Shown: positions 25,564 through 38,852, counted from the stretch's first letter. The stretch: DNA of 64,000 nt from Shewanella kaireitica (GCF_023284045.1 NZ_JAKIKQ010000001.1:434001-498000); one strand, 5' to 3'. Program-made: numbers and translations. The notes: generated by a model not told the origin, from the sequence alone.

Positions 25564-27585
25564 TTAGACTTTAAACTCTTTCACTGAAGCTTGAAGCTCT
25601 TCAGCAAGCTGGGCAACTTGATGGCTAGATTGCGCAGTTTGATCTGCGCCTGTAGATGTTTCTTCTGAAATAGCGGCAATGTGTTCCAGCTTCTCCGAAA
25701 CTTGCTGGCTAACTAAGTTCTGCTCTTGTGCCGCATGTGCGATGTGGGTACCTGAGTCATGTGCTTGGTGCACCGCATTACTAATACTCTCTAGTGCAAT
25801 GTTAGCCTGCTCAGTTTTATCGACGCATGAGCTTGCTTGTGAACGACCAAGCTCCATTACCGCAACAGCTTCTTGAGTACCCTGTTGGAGCACCTCAATC
25901 ATCTGCTGGATCTCTTGAGTTGAATCTTGGGTTCTAGAGGCCAGACTACGAACTTCATCAGCGACAACGGCAAAACCTCGGCCCTGTTCCCCTGCTCGTG
26001 CAGCTTCAATAGCGGCATTCAATGCCAGTAAGTTTGTCTGCTCTGCGATTGCCCTAATTACATCCAATATTGAGCCAATTGATGCACTGTCTGCATGGAC
26101 TTTATTGATCACAACTCCAGCCTTTGATACTTCATCGGCTAGGGCAAGAATAGTACGTTTGTTTTCATCAGCAATTAGGCGCATGTGTCGACTTTCGTCA
26201 TCAGCTGCTTTTATTTGGCTTAGGGCTTCATCAGCACTAGCAGTAACTTGCAGAGCACTTGAGCTAAGCTCAGTAGTTGCAGTAGCAACTTGATCTACCT
26301 GACTCTTTTGCTCTTGAATGCTTACCGTCGTTTGTGCGGTAATCGCAGATGTCTCTTCTGCTGCCGCAGCGAGTTGATCTGAGCGATCTAGGATCCCTTG
26401 GATTAAGGAGCGTAAACTGTCGACCAGTTTATTACAGTTACCTGAAAGCTTAGCAAACTCATCATGGCCGCTATCATCAAGCTTATGGGTGAGATCGCCA
26501 GAGGCTAATACATTGAGGGCGTGATTAATTTTGTCCAAAGAACGTTTAAGAGGACGAACTACAGCAAAACTTACGACAATCGCCACGACTATCGCGATGA
26601 GAACCAACAATAATGTTTGTATGCTGGCATTATCGATATCTTTTATTGCGTTGTTGCTGACCTCTTTAGAGATAGCCTCAATTGTCGAGGTGAGGTTCGC
26701 CATCTGCTTATTCACGTCGCTTGCCTGTTTCTGGACTGAGCTTAACAGTTGCGATGCTTTACTATTTAATTCTATCTCGTTGGCTTTCATCGAAATAAGG
26801 GAGTTGCTACCTTTGACAAGGGCAAAGACTTTAGACGCTTCTGTATTGATTTCATCAATCAGTTCTTGTTCAACAACACCTTCCCAGTGATTAGTCACAT
26901 ACTTCAGCCTGCTCTTGGTGTCGCTGACAATATAGTCGAGTTCTTTTGAGATGGTATTAAATTTAGATTTTTCAGTGGTACCAATTAAATCAAAGCTAGT
27001 GCTGACGATGCTGCTTAGGCTTGAATCAAGTGTACTGGCAGTGGCTGCAATTTCCTGCTTAATGACATCTTCGCTAAGCTCAAAATCGATAAGATCTAAC
27101 AGTAGTGATGCGCTATCATCAACTGCTACTTCAACATCATCATATCTGTTTTTAATTCTTGCTTGAGTTTGCAGTGCACTTTCGTGAGTGCTAATCATGT
27201 TTTCGCTTTGGTTCTTAAAGCTGTTGTAGCTGCTTTTTAGTTTGTTAATGACTTGGCTAAAATCGCTTCTGTTACTGACTAACGCCGTAAGTTGGTTGAG
27301 TTCTTGTGAAAATGTGTTACTTGCGGTTTTAAATTGCGACTTTATCGCTGGTACGGCATTGCTATCCGGGCTGTGATAAGCCACTAATACTTGTTTCTCT
27401 TGTTTAGAGAGTGTGTGAGACAGGCGATTACTTGACTCTAGAGCCGGCAAACTAAGCTCTTGCAGTAGGGTTGTGCTAGTTTTGAGCTTACTATTGGTAA
27501 ACCACGATGCGGCGCCTAAAACGATGAGTAGAAAGGTGACAAATGCGAAGCCTCCAATCACTCTAGTTGCTACATTTAATTTCAT
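25564..27585 (-). CDS. Methyl-accepting chemotaxis protein
   Basis: 673 residues. One membrane helix lies at about 11-31 and a second near 320-345. Between them is a long helical periplasmic sensor of about 290 residues without cysteines. A HAMP domain and the signalling coiled coil follow. The conserved hairpin tip [20 protein letters not shown] and [15 protein letters not shown] binds CheA and CheW. The C-terminus (ASVKEFKV) lacks a CheR-tethering pentapeptide. The ligand is unknown. It is a single gene with its own terminator. Confidence 0.93.
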   Translation of the reverse strand: MKLNVATRVIGGFAFVTFLLIVLGAASWFTNSKLKTSTTLLQELSLPALESSNRLSHTLSKQEKQVLVAYHSPDSNAVPAIKSQFKTASNTFSQELNQLTALVSNRSDFSQVINKLKSSYNSFKNQSENMISTHESALQTQARIKNRYDDVEVAVDDSASLLLDLIDFELSEDVIKQEIAATASTLDSSLSSIVSTSFDLIGTTEKSKFNTISKELDYIVSDTKSRLKYVTNHWEGVVEQELIDEINTEASKVFALVKGSNSLISMKANEIELNSKASQLLSSVQKQASDVNKQMANLTSTIEAISKEVSNNAIKDIDNASIQTLLLVLIAIVVAIVVSFAVVRPLKRSLDKINHALNVLASGDLTHKLDDSGHDEFAKLSGNCNKLVDSLRSLIQGILDRSDQLAAAAEETSAITAQTTVSIQEQKSQVDQVATATTELSSSALQVTASADEALSQIKAADDESRHMRLIADENKRTILALADEVSKAGVVINKVHADSASIGSILDVIRAIAEQTNLLALNAAIEAARAGEQGRGFAVVADEVRSLASRTQDSTQEIQQMIEVLQQGTQEAVAVMELGRSQASSCVDKTEQANIALESISNAVHQAHDSGTHIAHAAQEQNLVSQQVSEKLEHIAAISEETSTGADQTAQSSHQVAQLAEELQASVKEFKV

Positions 27586-27675
27586 AGAAGCTCCATTTAT
27601 TATTATATTATTCCAGATGACAACACTACATTGGAAGGCACGCTATAAATTATATCGACCAATTTCGCAGATAGT

Positions 27676-28500
27676 TTAACTCTTTTTTAACCTATTTTGA
27701 GTTATTTTTTGATCTGACTCCGCATGCCATAATGTTAGGTGCTCTCCCCAGCAACAACCGGTGTCTAGAGCTTGTAGTTTAGGTGAACTGACTTTGCCCA
27801 TAATTGCGGCCCAATGACCAAAGACTAGCGTATGGGTTAGGCGTAGTTTTGCTTTATGGGCAAACCAAGGCGATAACTGTGGGTTATTACATTGTTCTAT
27901 TGGTAGTTTGCAGTCAAAATCTAAACGGCCATCTGCATAGATGTATCGCATCCGAGTAAGCGCATTTATGGTGTAGATTTTTTTATCGAGATCCGATAGT
28001 TCCTCATTCCAACTAGCCACTGAGTTGGTATACATTTTTGCGATTAAGCAGGTTAAATAATCTTCTTGTTGTAGCGCTTTAGAAACATTACCTGCTTGTT
28101 CTTTTAGGGTATGTAGATCCCAGTTTGGAGGGACTCCAGCATGAGTCATGATGATGTTTTGTTCAGAATGTTCTTGGTAGAGTGGTTGCAGTCGTAACCA
28201 ATCAATTAGCTTTCCAATTTCCTGAGAGTGTAACAGTTCATCTAACTGATCTTTAGGGTTAGCTCGTTTTAGCTTTCCATGAACTGCAAGTAAGTGCAGG
28301 TCATGATTACCGAGTGCCACCTTCGCTGAGCCTGATAATGCTTTAAGGTATTGCAGGGTTTGTAAAGACCCTGGACCACGTGCGACTAGGTCGCCTACAG
28401 TCCACAAACAATCGATTGATGGATTAAATGCTACTTTATCGAGAACTAATTTTAGTTCGTCAAAGCATCCCTGAATATCACCTACAAAGTAATTTGCCAT
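27676..28500 (-). CDS. apaH: Symmetrical bis(5'-nucleosyl)-tetraphosphatase
   Basis: 274 residues. Calcineurin-like metallophosphatase motifs are GDIQGCFDEL, GDLVARGP, GNHDLHLLAVHG and THAGVPP, with a later GHWAAIMGKV. It hydrolyses Ap4A to two ADP and also removes Np4 caps from RNA. It is the last gene of the lptD-surA-pdxA-rsmA-apaG-apaH block, 15 bases after apaG. Confidence 0.95.
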   Translation of the reverse strand: MANYFVGDIQGCFDELKLVLDKVAFNPSIDCLWTVGDLVARGPGSLQTLQYLKALSGSAKVALGNHDLHLLAVHGKLKRANPKDQLDELLHSQEIGKLIDWLRLQPLYQEHSEQNIIMTHAGVPPNWDLHTLKEQAGNVSKALQQEDYLTCLIAKMYTNSVASWNEELSDLDKKIYTINALTRMRYIYADGRLDFDCKLPIEQCNNPQLSPWFAHKAKLRLTHTLVFGHWAAIMGKVSSPKLQALDTGCCWGEHLTLWHAESDQKITQNRLKKS

Positions 28501-28515
28501 GTAACGGTATAACCC

Positions 28516-28896
28516 TTAATGAAGTAAGCCTGGTACAGCAAGGCTAAATGCTGATATTGGTGCTTTGAACTCTTCGCCGTTACTCTTAATCATGGTGTAG
28601 TTGCCTTCCATTACTCCAAATGGAGTTTCTAGAACGGTTCCGCTGGTGTACTGATAGGCTGTATTGGGTTTTATCGTTGGAGTTTCACCGACAACGCCTG
28701 CACCTTCAACTTCACTTTGTTGTCCATTTGCATCTGTAATGCACCAGTAGCGACTTTTTAAAGTGACATCTTGATCACCTAGGTTGATTATGGTGATGGT
28801 ATAACTGAATAAATATTTCTCTTCATCTGGTGTCGATTGCGCTTCAATATATTCAGTCTTAACTTCAACTTTTATCGGGGACAAGCGTTGGTTCAT
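28516..28896 (-). CDS. apaG: ApaG domain protein
   Basis: 126 residues forming a fibronectin-III-like ApaG fold: YLFSYTITIINLGDQDVTLK, then RYWCITDANG, EGAGVVGETP and the terminal GNYTMIKSNGEEF. The exact function of ApaG is not settled. It lies between rsmA and apaH, but a terminator-like hairpin at 28993 separates it from rsmA, so apaGH may have a separate promoter or be attenuated. Confidence 0.95.
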   Translation of the reverse strand: MNQRLSPIKVEVKTEYIEAQSTPDEEKYLFSYTITIINLGDQDVTLKSRYWCITDANGQQSEVEGAGVVGETPTIKPNTAYQYTSGTVLETPFGVMEGNYTMIKSNGEEFKAPISAFSLAVPGLLH

Positions 28897-28985
28897 CTGT
28901 AGCCTCAGAGATCAAAATCAACAAAGTGTATCGACATATTAATGTGACTTTTAATGAATAGATAGCAACGTTGGCAAGTGCGACT

Positions 28986-29016
28986 CAAAATAAAAGGGCA
29001 AATATATGCCCTTTAT
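28986..29016 (-). terminator. Terminator-like hairpin between rsmA and apaG
   Basis: AAAGGGCA pairs with TGCCCTTT around 6 bases, with TATTTT beyond on the minus strand. It lies 25 bases past the rsmA stop. Confidence 0.65.
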
Positions 29017-29040
29017 AAATACTTTGATGATTAGTGCTGT

Positions 29041-29853
29041 TTATGATTTAGCCTGCTTATCAATAAACAGGTTTGCCATAGCAACGTATTGCTGCACACT
29101 AATCTGCTCTGGTCGCAAGGTAGAGTCTATCTCAAGTTGTGCGAACTCTTCGTCAGATAACATGTGCTTGAGGTTATTTCGCAACGTTTTACGACGCATA
29201 TTAAATGCTGTAGTGGTTAAATGCCTCAAGACTTCAACATCCTTACATGGGAAAGGCTTTGTCTTATAAGGAACTAAACGTACAACTGCTGAGTCGACTT
29301 TTGGCGGTGGAGTGAAGCAACCAGGTGGTACTTCTAGCACAGGCATGACTTGACAGTGATATTGCGCCATGACGGTTAAGCGGCCATAGGCTTTTGTTCC
29401 TGGGCTCGCCGATAGTCTGAGTACAACCTCTTTTTGCAACATAAAGTGCATATTTTCGATGTACTGGGCAAACTCGAAAAGATGGAACATTAACGGAGTA
29501 GAGATATTATATGGCAGATTACCAAACACTTTCATCTGCATATCTTCACGAACAAGTTGCTTAAAATCAAAATTCAAGGCGTCACCTTGATGGATTTCAA
29601 GCTTATCTTTTAGCGTTGGATGAGTTTTCAGGCGCTCAACCAAGTCTTTATCTAGCTCTACAACGGTTAATTTGTCGATGCCACTAGCCACTGGCTCTGT
29701 AAGCGCTGCAAGGCCGGGACCAATCTCTACCATTACGTGCTCATTGTCAGGTGATATTGCACCTACAATACGATTGATCACATTTTCGTCGGTCAAGAAA
29801 TTCTGACCGAAGCGTTTTCTAGCGGTATGGCCTAAATGTACTTTATTACTCAT
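29041..29853 (-). CDS. rsmA: 16S rRNA dimethyladenosine transferase
   Basis: 270 residues. [19 protein letters not shown] is the KsgA N-terminus, [10 protein letters not shown] binds S-adenosylmethionine, and [15 protein letters not shown] contains the NLPY catalytic motif. It dimethylates two adenosines in the 3' end of 16S rRNA during 30S maturation. The start is 14 bases from the pdxA stop. Confidence 0.96.
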   Translation of the reverse strand: MSNKVHLGHTARKRFGQNFLTDENVINRIVGAISPDNEHVMVEIGPGLAALTEPVASGIDKLTVVELDKDLVERLKTHPTLKDKLEIHQGDALNFDFKQLVREDMQMKVFGNLPYNISTPLMFHLFEFAQYIENMHFMLQKEVVLRLSASPGTKAYGRLTVMAQYHCQVMPVLEVPPGCFTPPPKVDSAVVRLVPYKTKPFPCKDVEVLRHLTTTAFNMRRKTLRNNLKHMLSDEEFAQLEIDSTLRPEQISVQQYVAMANLFIDKQAKS

Positions 29854-29867
29854 GGGTTAACTTTTCA

Positions 29868-30851
29868 CTAATTCTTTGCGGCCAAATCAATGGCTCTATT
29901 TAATGCACAGACAAAACTACCAATATCAGCGGAGCCGGTGCCTGCAAGCTCTAGGGCCGTACCGTGGTCGACCGATGTTCTTATGTAGGGTAATCCTAGA
30001 GTAATATTGACTGAACTGCCAAAACCTCTAGCTTTTAGTACTGGAAGGCCTTGATCGTGGTACATTGCGAGTACTACGTCTGCATCTTCTAAGTATTTAG
30101 GTTGAAACAATGTGTCTGCTGGTAGCGGACCGATAATATCCATATCCAGCGCTCTTAACTCTTCAAGTGCAGGGATAATTGTATCAATCTCTTCTCTGCC
30201 TAAATGACCATCTTCCCCTGCATGTGGGTTTAGGCCGCAGACATAAATTCTCGGGTTGGGAATGGCGAATTTCTCGACCAGATCCTTATGAAGAATTTTA
30301 ACTATTTGATGTAAGCGATCGCGCGTAATGGCTTTTGAAACATACGCTAGCGGAATATGCGTCGTCACCAATGCAACCTGCAACCCAGGGGCTGCTAACA
30401 TCATTACCACATCTTGGCAGTTTGCCTGATTGGCGAAAAACTCGGTGTGGCCACTAAACGGGATCCCCGCTTGGTTGATTATTCCTTTATGTACCGGACC
30501 TGTAACTACAGCATCAAATTCGCCGACCATGTTTTTTTCTCCTGCGAAACGCAGAGTATCAACAACATAGTGGCTATTCTGTTCATCTAGTTTGCCGCAT
30601 ACCACTTCACTTTCTAAAGCAAAAGGTACAATTGTAAGCGTACCGGCTTCTTGCGCTTTAGGTGGTTGGTTCGGTTGGTAAGGGCGTAATTGAATAGCTA
30701 GGCCAAGTTTTTTGGCTCGAGCTTGCAGCAATTCAGGATCAGCACAAACAACTAGCTCAGCAGGCCAAGCCTGCTGAGCTAGTTGGATCACTAAATCTGG
30801 TCCTATCCCCGCCGGTTCACCCGGCGTGATAGCGATTCGTTTAGTCGACAA
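29868..30851 (-). CDS. pdxA: 4-hydroxythreonine-4-phosphate dehydrogenase
   Basis: 327 residues from a TTG start with GAGG upstream, since no in-frame ATG fits. [28 protein letters not shown] (metal histidine), [12 protein letters not shown] and [11 protein letters not shown] are PdxA motifs. It acts in pyridoxal phosphate synthesis, oxidising 4-hydroxythreonine phosphate. It begins 5 bases after the surA stop. Confidence 0.95.
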   Translation of the reverse strand: MSTKRIAITPGEPAGIGPDLVIQLAQQAWPAELVVCADPELLQARAKKLGLAIQLRPYQPNQPPKAQEAGTLTIVPFALESEVVCGKLDEQNSHYVVDTLRFAGEKNMVGEFDAVVTGPVHKGIINQAGIPFSGHTEFFANQANCQDVVMMLAAPGLQVALVTTHIPLAYVSKAITRDRLHQIVKILHKDLVEKFAIPNPRIYVCGLNPHAGEDGHLGREEIDTIIPALEELRALDMDIIGPLPADTLFQPKYLEDADVVLAMYHDQGLPVLKARGFGSSVNITLGLPYIRTSVDHGTALELAGTGSADIGSFVCALNRAIDLAAKN

Positions 30852-30856
30852 TATGG

Positions 30857-32161
30857 TTAACCTCGATTTGGTTCCGGCTCGAAAATATCAATAAATGCTT
30901 CAGCACGCATTTCATCTAACCAATTCTGTAACTCTTCGTTAAACTTACGACGATAGATTAACTGGTGAGCGCGGTTTGTATTAAATTGTTCGGTAGCATC
31001 TGTGGTGCGTCGGTCTTCAAGCTGAACAATGTGCCAGCCGTGAGTAGAGCGGAATGGCTCACTGATTTCGCCTTTTTTAAGAGAGTTCAAGGCTTGTTTA
31101 AATGCAGGAACCCAAACATTTGGATCTGCCCAGCCCAATTCACCACCTTTTACTGCTGAACCTGGGTCTTCTGAATACTGGCGTGCAATGTCTTCGAATT
31201 TAGCTTCGCCTGAAAGGATCTGAGCTAAGAATCTATCCATCATGCCTTTCGCTCGTTCCTCTGAAAGGATCGGAGACGGTTTTAAGAGAATATGACGAGA
31301 TTTAACTTCTTCGATCTCTTGGGTTTGCAAACCTCTAGCATCCATTATTTTGAGGATATGAAGACCTGCCCCGCTTTTGATAGGGCCTATGATATCATTA
31401 ACTTTCGCATCATTGACGACTTCGGCAAATAAGGTTGGCATTTCATTGATGTTCATGTAATCCCAAATACCACCCTCTAGCGCTTTTGGGCCTGAAGAGG
31501 CTGCAATGGCAATGCTTCTAAAGTCATCACCATCTTTAAGACGTTTGAGTACTACATCAGCTCTTTTACTAGAAGCTTCAAGTTGAGCGCTGGTTGCATC
31601 ACTTGGTACATCAATCAGAATGTGACCTATCTGAAACTCAACGTCTTTTAGGCCTTGCTCATTAATAAGACTTACTAGGTTGTTAATTTCTTGCGGTGAA
31701 ACTTGGATACGACGTTGAACTTGAATACGTTGAATCTCGCCAAGCGTCACTTCTTCACGGAGCTGCTCGCGGTATTGGGCAAAAGAGGTTCCGTCACTTT
31801 CAATCTGAGCTCTCATATCCTCAACGGAAATGTTTTGTTCTTTGGCGATATTAGCGATGGTTTGATCTAATTGCAGATCACCAATATGCAGACCTATACG
31901 ATCAGCCATCTGCATCTGCAGACGAGTAAGAATTAAGCGCTCAATAACTTGCGTGCGCAGCGCAGTATCTGACGGTAGCTTCTGACCAGCATTGGCAGCG
32001 TTGGCTTTAATGGTTTTAACCATGCCTGCAACTTCACTTTCTAAAATGATGCCTTCATTAATTTGTACTGTGACTCGGTCTAACGGTTCAACCGCAGCGT
32101 GAACAACTTGGCTCATCGCCAATGTTAGTAAAGCAAAAATCAATCTGTTACAGCGTTTCAT
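30857..32161 (-). CDS. surA: Periplasmic chaperone/prolyl isomerase SurA
   Basis: 434 residues from the ATG at 32161 (AAGGA upstream); an in-frame TTG two codons before it is less likely. A signal peptide ends VVHAA. The N-terminal chaperone module is followed by two parvulin domains, seen in [12 protein letters not shown] and [12 protein letters not shown] with the later [10 protein letters not shown] and WHIVQLEDR. It escorts outer-membrane proteins, including LptD, across the periplasm. A small hairpin at 32197-32212 lies in the 125-base gap to lptD. Confidence 0.95.
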   Translation of the reverse strand: MKRCNRLIFALLTLAMSQVVHAAVEPLDRVTVQINEGIILESEVAGMVKTIKANAANAGQKLPSDTALRTQVIERLILTRLQMQMADRIGLHIGDLQLDQTIANIAKEQNISVEDMRAQIESDGTSFAQYREQLREEVTLGEIQRIQVQRRIQVSPQEINNLVSLINEQGLKDVEFQIGHILIDVPSDATSAQLEASSKRADVVLKRLKDGDDFRSIAIAASSGPKALEGGIWDYMNINEMPTLFAEVVNDAKVNDIIGPIKSGAGLHILKIMDARGLQTQEIEEVKSRHILLKPSPILSEERAKGMMDRFLAQILSGEAKFEDIARQYSEDPGSAVKGGELGWADPNVWVPAFKQALNSLKKGEISEPFRSTHGWHIVQLEDRRTTDATEQFNTNRAHQLIYRRKFNEELQNWLDEMRAEAFIDIFEPEPNRG

Positions 32162-32286
32162 CCACAAAAATCCTTGGCATTTATGAGTGTCATTTGCGGT
32201 ATTTACATACCGTGTTAATGATTCTTTTGTCCTGCTTTGACTGCTTGTCTTCAGCTAGGTTCAGCATTTTAGCTAATTTTGTTTAT

Positions 32287-34611
32287 CTAATTCTTCAAGT
32301 AAAGCGGTTTACGATAGTTAAATAGGCCATCGTCAAGCATATCTGAAACCCCTAAAGGACCTGAACCACCTAGGCCTTTTATCACGAAGTTTAAGTAAAC
32401 ACCGCTTTCAAATAGCTCTCGAGTATCATTGACTGGGTTGTCTTCGTCAACGTAATTAGTCTTAATTCGATAATGATAACTCAAACGTACTGCCCAGCAA
32501 CATGATTCATATTGAAATCCTGTATAGGTTTCTACGCTGCGACTCTCATTGAGGTCATAATACCAGTTCCCAACCAGGTATAAGTTGTCGTTAATTGGCC
32601 ATGCACCTCTAAAGCCGACTTGCTTAATATCGACGGACTCATTGGTATTGGTATTGAGTAAGTCGGGCACATAACGATAACTGGCCTGTAATAGCTTATT
32701 TTTACCTGGACGGTAATCAACGGTTAATTCACTCTTTTTGTTTTCGCTCTCTTTGGCATCGTATTGAATCGAACCACTTAAGAACCAATCGGCATAGAGT
32801 TGGGTGCTGAGCTCTGCGGCTAGTGCTGAGTTCGAGGTGTTCTCCTGAACAAATGTGTCGGCACTGCCGTTGACATCATTGATGCCTACACGGCTATCTT
32901 CCAAATATAAAATTTGGCCTAAGCTGAATTTGAAAATCTCTTTATTCTGTTCGTCAAACAGCTTGGTGGTTAGACCCAAAGTAAACTGATTGGCATCAGC
33001 TATTCGATCTAAGCCTGAAAAGCGACGTTCGCGAAACAGGCCGTTATAATCTTCTTGTAACTGAGCTGTATCGTAAATACCGATGTTTGATTGATCTTCA
33101 TAGCCGACATAGAGGTACTGGAATTGTGGTTCTAAGGTCTGACGATAATTAGTATTAAAGTAATCAGTAAAGCGCTCGAAATTGATCTGACCATGAATGC
33201 GAACTTGCGGTAACGTACGGTTTACCGTGTCATCAAGTGGCGAGTTTGCCAGGTTTGAGTTGTCATCTTGCCAATAATTGGTTTGCAGTAGTTTGACTTC
33301 ACTTGTGAGTGAACCTGCTGGGCCATGAATCGGATATGAAATACTCGGTTCAATATGCAAACGCGTCGCGGTTGAATATTCGCTGTCTTGATGGGAGAAG
33401 TTAGTGACTTCACTCATCAAGTTAATATCAAAACCGTTCCAATATTCAGGCGCGCGATAGTTAAAGGTAAACTGCGGCATAACTTGGTAAGGTTTTTCCT
33501 CCTCTCCAAGCACTTTAATATCTTGCACGCGGCCGCTTATATCCCAGTTTTCTTCAAAATAACTGATTTCACCAATTCGAGTTAACTGGTTATCTGTCGC
33601 ACGTTGGACATCAGAGTTGAGGTCGTTGAAGTAGTTATTATCAGAAACATCAGTGTAGTTAGCCAATACGCGCCAATTCTTGTCTATGGCGCCACTATGT
33701 TCCCAATGATACAGATAACGATTCGGACTGTTGGTTAACTTATCGTCGTCGGGTAAAAATTCGAAGTTCAATTGACCTTGCTGCTTTTCACCAGCGAGAT
33801 ATCTAAACTCTGTCTTGGTATACAAACCACGAGCAGACATATAGTTAGGTGTAAAGGTAAGATCAAACTCAGGCGCAATATTCCAATAATAAGGCACGGC
33901 GAACTCTACACCGTTAGTGGTACTTGTACTAAACGATGGGAATAAAAAACCTGATTTCCGTTTATCTGACACTGGAATAGTCATGTAAGGAATATACATA
34001 ACAGGTACACCACCAATTTTAAGCTTGGCGTCCCAGATCTCTCCCCACTCCTCAGTGCTGTCAATTTTTATCTTGTCAGCTTCTAATAACCAAGCAGGGT
34101 TATCGGCTGGGCAGGTAGTGAAATTGGTTTCAGACAGTAGCAAGTTATTCTCTTTGGTGATCTCCAGCTTATTAGCATCACCATGGATTTGTTGCCCGTG
34201 TAACCAATATTGTGCACCAAGTAGCGTCGCACTGTTACTGCGCATTTTTGCAACCAAAGAGTCAGCAGTTACCGTGAATAACTCATCTTGGAATACCAAG
34301 TTACCGTTGGCAGCTAACTCTTCTGCCTCTTGATCTAAAATAGCCTCATCTGCAGAGATGTTACGTCCGCCTTGACTAAAACTCACATCACCACTGAATT
34401 GAGCTTGTTTGCCCATCTGTGCTTTGGAGCTGTCAGAAATAATAGAGATACGCTCAAGATCTGCTGGACTGTCTAAATCATACAGCGGCACGTACGGTTT
34501 TACTGGAGGCTCAATAACACACTGCGAACTTTCAACAGTTGCAGTATTGGCGTCATTTGCCAAGACTAATTGGGGAAGCAGGCTCAAGGCCAGAAAATAA
34601 CGGATCTGCAT
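32287..34611 (-). CDS. lptD: LPS-assembly outer-membrane protein LptD
   Basis: 774 residues, the usual length. A signal peptide ends near VLA (residue 18). An N-terminal jellyroll (SDSSKAQMGKQAQFSGDVSF, ISADEAILDQEAEE) is followed by the C-terminal barrel. Cysteines appear early (SSQC), in the middle (FTTCPADN) and as a pair late (ESCCWAV), the same pattern as the two interdomain disulfides of E. coli LptD. It inserts lipopolysaccharide into the outer leaflet with LptE. It is the first gene of the lptD-surA-pdxA-rsmA block and divergent from amgK. Confidence 0.95.
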   Translation of the reverse strand: MQIRYFLALSLLPQLVLANDANTATVESSQCVIEPPVKPYVPLYDLDSPADLERISIISDSSKAQMGKQAQFSGDVSFSQGGRNISADEAILDQEAEELAANGNLVFQDELFTVTADSLVAKMRSNSATLLGAQYWLHGQQIHGDANKLEITKENNLLLSETNFTTCPADNPAWLLEADKIKIDSTEEWGEIWDAKLKIGGVPVMYIPYMTIPVSDKRKSGFLFPSFSTSTTNGVEFAVPYYWNIAPEFDLTFTPNYMSARGLYTKTEFRYLAGEKQQGQLNFEFLPDDDKLTNSPNRYLYHWEHSGAIDKNWRVLANYTDVSDNNYFNDLNSDVQRATDNQLTRIGEISYFEENWDISGRVQDIKVLGEEEKPYQVMPQFTFNYRAPEYWNGFDINLMSEVTNFSHQDSEYSTATRLHIEPSISYPIHGPAGSLTSEVKLLQTNYWQDDNSNLANSPLDDTVNRTLPQVRIHGQINFERFTDYFNTNYRQTLEPQFQYLYVGYEDQSNIGIYDTAQLQEDYNGLFRERRFSGLDRIADANQFTLGLTTKLFDEQNKEIFKFSLGQILYLEDSRVGINDVNGSADTFVQENTSNSALAAELSTQLYADWFLSGSIQYDAKESENKKSELTVDYRPGKNKLLQASYRYVPDLLNTNTNESVDIKQVGFRGAWPINDNLYLVGNWYYDLNESRSVETYTGFQYESCCWAVRLSYHYRIKTNYVDEDNPVNDTRELFESGVYLNFVIKGLGGSGPLGVSDMLDDGLFNYRKPLYLKN

Positions 34612-34773
34612 CTTAGGTCAATTAATTATGATTTCTTAGTCTGGACTATTGAAGAAGAGAAAAGTTGCACCCTTTCTTGGGCAACTCAGCCAAATAATTT
34701 GTTTCAATCGCTTAGCTGTTTCCATTTTGTCGTTATAATAAAGCAATTTCTTCTTAAGAGCCATGAGGTGCCC

Positions 34774-36433
<1,660 letters not shown>

Positions 36434-36434
<1 letters not shown>

Positions 36435-37213
36435 TGCGAATTTGGGGTAAGGTTTTTGGTTTTATTATTGGTTATATGTTCGGTCGCCTTGGCGGTGCCA
36501 TTTTTGGCTTGTGGCTTGGGCATATGTATGACCGACGTCAAAGTGCTAGAGCTGGTTTAGGCAGTAGCAGTAAGCGTCAAGCGCTATTTTTTAATACCAC
36601 ATTTGCTGTCATGGGGCATGTTGCAAAAGCGTCTGGTCAAGTTACAGAAATTGATATTCGTATTGCAAATGCACTGATGGATCAAATGCGTCTCACTGGC
36701 GATGCCAGAGCTGATGCGCAAGCTGCCTTTAGAGAAGGTAAAGAGAGTGACTTCGATATTCACGCCTGTTTGAAGACGTTTAGATTGATTTCTATGGGTC
36801 GTAAAGAGCTACTGCAAATGTTCTTAGAGATCCAGATTCAAACGGCACTATCAGATGCGAAGCTGGATCCTAAAGAACACACGATTTTATCGACGATTGC
36901 AAAAGAGTTAGGCTTTAGTCAAAAGCAACTCGATGAGCTGTTGGCAAGATGGCAAGCTGAATTCAATTTCCATCAACAGGGCGGGGCGGGTCACCAGACC
37001 TCCGTTGCAGATGCTTATGACGTGTTGGGGATGAAAGAGTCGATGTCGGACCAAGATATTAAGCGCGGTTATCGTAAGTTGATGAATGAACATCATCCCG
37101 ATAAATTGGTTGCCAAAGGCTTACCACCTGAAATGATGGAACTGGCAAAAACAAAAGCACAGGATATTCAAGCCGCCTATGATAGGGTTAAAAGTGATAG
37201 AGGTATGCGTTAA
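36434..37213 (+). CDS. djlA: Membrane-anchored J-domain co-chaperone DjlA
   Basis: 259 residues. The N-terminal transmembrane segment is glycine-rich (FGFIIGYMFGRLGGAIFGLW). A TerB-like helical domain occupies about residues 60-165. The C-terminal J domain contains YRKLMNEHHPDKL with the HPD tripeptide. It stimulates DnaK at the inner membrane. Overlap with murU shows co-transcription. Confidence 0.94.
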
Positions 37214-37253
37214 GCCTTGAATTAGTGAAAGTAAAATAATAAAAGGAACTGTC

Positions 37254-37865
37254 ATGAAAAAGAGTCTAGTACTTGCATTGATCGGATTATGCTCCTTACC
37301 CGCTGCTGCTGAAGTCTATGTTGCCCCTTTTGGAGGTTATAGTTTCGGCGCCAGCAATTTTGATGTCTACAGCACTCAAGGTGATGATAGTGGCACCGTG
37401 AAGCTGTCAGAATCTGAGAACTATGGCGTTATGCTCGGCTTTACCACAAAAGATCCTGGTAATGTTTATTTACTATATAGTCACCAATCTACTGATCTGC
37501 GCGCAAGTGGTAATTTTAGTCCTAATATCATTTCTAAAATGGATGTCGACTACTTTCATGTTGGTGGCAGCCTGTATTTCCCTGTCGAAAATGTAAAACC
37601 TTATGTGACGACCAGTCTTGGTTTAACCCAGCTACGACCCAGTGGTGAATATTCTAACGAAACTCGTTTTTCGGTTGCTTTAGGGGGAGGGGTTGAATAT
37701 CAAGCGACTGACGCATTGTCATTATTTGCCGAAGTAAAAGGTTACGCGACTTTTATTAGTGCAGACAATGAACTCTTTTGTAGTGGCCAAGGTTGTATCT
37801 GGAATATTCAATCAGACATTATGTGGCAAGGCCAAGCAAATATTGGCGCGAGTTTTAAATTTTAA
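37254..37865 (+). CDS. Outer-membrane beta-barrel protein
   Basis: 203 residues. The signal peptide ends near AAAEV (residue 20). The mature protein alternates short amphipathic strands (YVAPFGGYSFG, YFHVGGSLYFPV, ALGGGVEYQATDALS) and ends in phenylalanine (GASFKF), the barrel-insertion signature. It is probably an 8-stranded barrel of the OmpW/Ail size class. The two cysteines near residue 181 (LFCSGQGC) could pair in a loop. No function can be assigned. AAAGGAAC precedes the ATG. Confidence 0.8.
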   Translation: MKKSLVLALIGLCSLPAAAEVYVAPFGGYSFGASNFDVYSTQGDDSGTVKLSESENYGVMLGFTTKDPGNVYLLYSHQSTDLRASGNFSPNIISKMDVDYFHVGGSLYFPVENVKPYVTTSLGLTQLRPSGEYSNETRFSVALGGGVEYQATDALSLFAEVKGYATFISADNELFCSGQGCIWNIQSDIMWQGQANIGASFKF

Positions 37866-37885
37866 ATGAAACGTGAGAATGATTG

Positions 37886-38839
37886 ATGCGAATAGTGGTG
37901 TTAGATGGATATGCATTAAACCCTGGTGATCTAAGCTGGCAGCCTCTTGAAGAGATAGCAGAGCTAGATTGTTTTGACCGTACTCCAGCGCAAGATGTAT
38001 TGGCACGCAGTAAAGATGCTGAGGTGTTGTTCACTAATAAAACCGTGCTTGATGCCGCGACCTTAAAACAGCTTCCCAAACTTAGATATATTGGAGTACT
38101 TGCCACTGGCAAAAATGTGGTTGATATCGATGCCGCTAGCGCACTTGATATTGTGGTCACCAATGTTCCTGGTTACGGCCCTGACGCTGTTGCACAAATG
38201 GTATTTGCGCATATCCTAAACGCCACTCAGCAAGTTGCTCGCCACTCTGATGCTGTTATGCAGGGGAGATGGTCATCGAGTGATGATTTTTGTTTTACCT
38301 TGTCGCCGCTGCAATCACTTAAAGGCAAAACCCTAGGTTTAATCGGCTTTGGTGATATTGGCCGCACTGTCGCCCAAATCGCGCTAGCGTTTGGAATGAA
38401 GGTAGTGGTTAATACTCGACACTCCAATCTTAAGCTACCAATAGGTTGCACTTGGGTAACACAGGACGAGTTATTTACCCATGCGGATATAGTGTCATTG
38501 CACTGTCCATTAACGACGACTACTGACAAGTTCATTAATCAAGACGTGCTCAGCAAAATGAAACGTAGCGCTATGCTGATAAACACGGCTCGCGGCGGCC
38601 TAGTTGATGAAGTGGCTTTGGCTGATGCTTTGGTAAAAGGGGAGATAGCTTTTTGTGGTGTAGATGTGTTGTCTACCGAGCCACCTCAAGCAGACAATCC
38701 ACTGCTATCAGCGCCAAATATTACTATTTCACCGCATAATGCTTGGGCAACCATTGAAGCAAGACAAAACTTGTTAAATATTGCTGTAAATAACCTGATT
38801 GCTTTTTTAGCCGGAAAGACAATTAACAGGGTGAACTAG
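37886..38839 (+). CDS. D-2-hydroxyacid dehydrogenase
   Basis: 317 residues from the ATG at 37886. GFGDIGRTVAQIALAFGMKV is the NAD-binding turn, NTARGGLVDEVAL carries the catalytic arginine region, and SPHNAWAT holds the catalytic histidine. It resembles the glycerate dehydrogenase/HprA group that reduces hydroxypyruvate or glyoxylate. The substrate is not determined. Confidence 0.9.
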   Translation: MRIVVLDGYALNPGDLSWQPLEEIAELDCFDRTPAQDVLARSKDAEVLFTNKTVLDAATLKQLPKLRYIGVLATGKNVVDIDAASALDIVVTNVPGYGPDAVAQMVFAHILNATQQVARHSDAVMQGRWSSSDDFCFTLSPLQSLKGKTLGLIGFGDIGRTVAQIALAFGMKVVVNTRHSNLKLPIGCTWVTQDELFTHADIVSLHCPLTTTTDKFINQDVLSKMKRSAMLINTARGGLVDEVALADALVKGEIAFCGVDVLSTEPPQADNPLLSAPNITISPHNAWATIEARQNLLNIAVNNLIAFLAGKTINRVN

Positions 38840-38852
38840 TAGCATGATTGGT

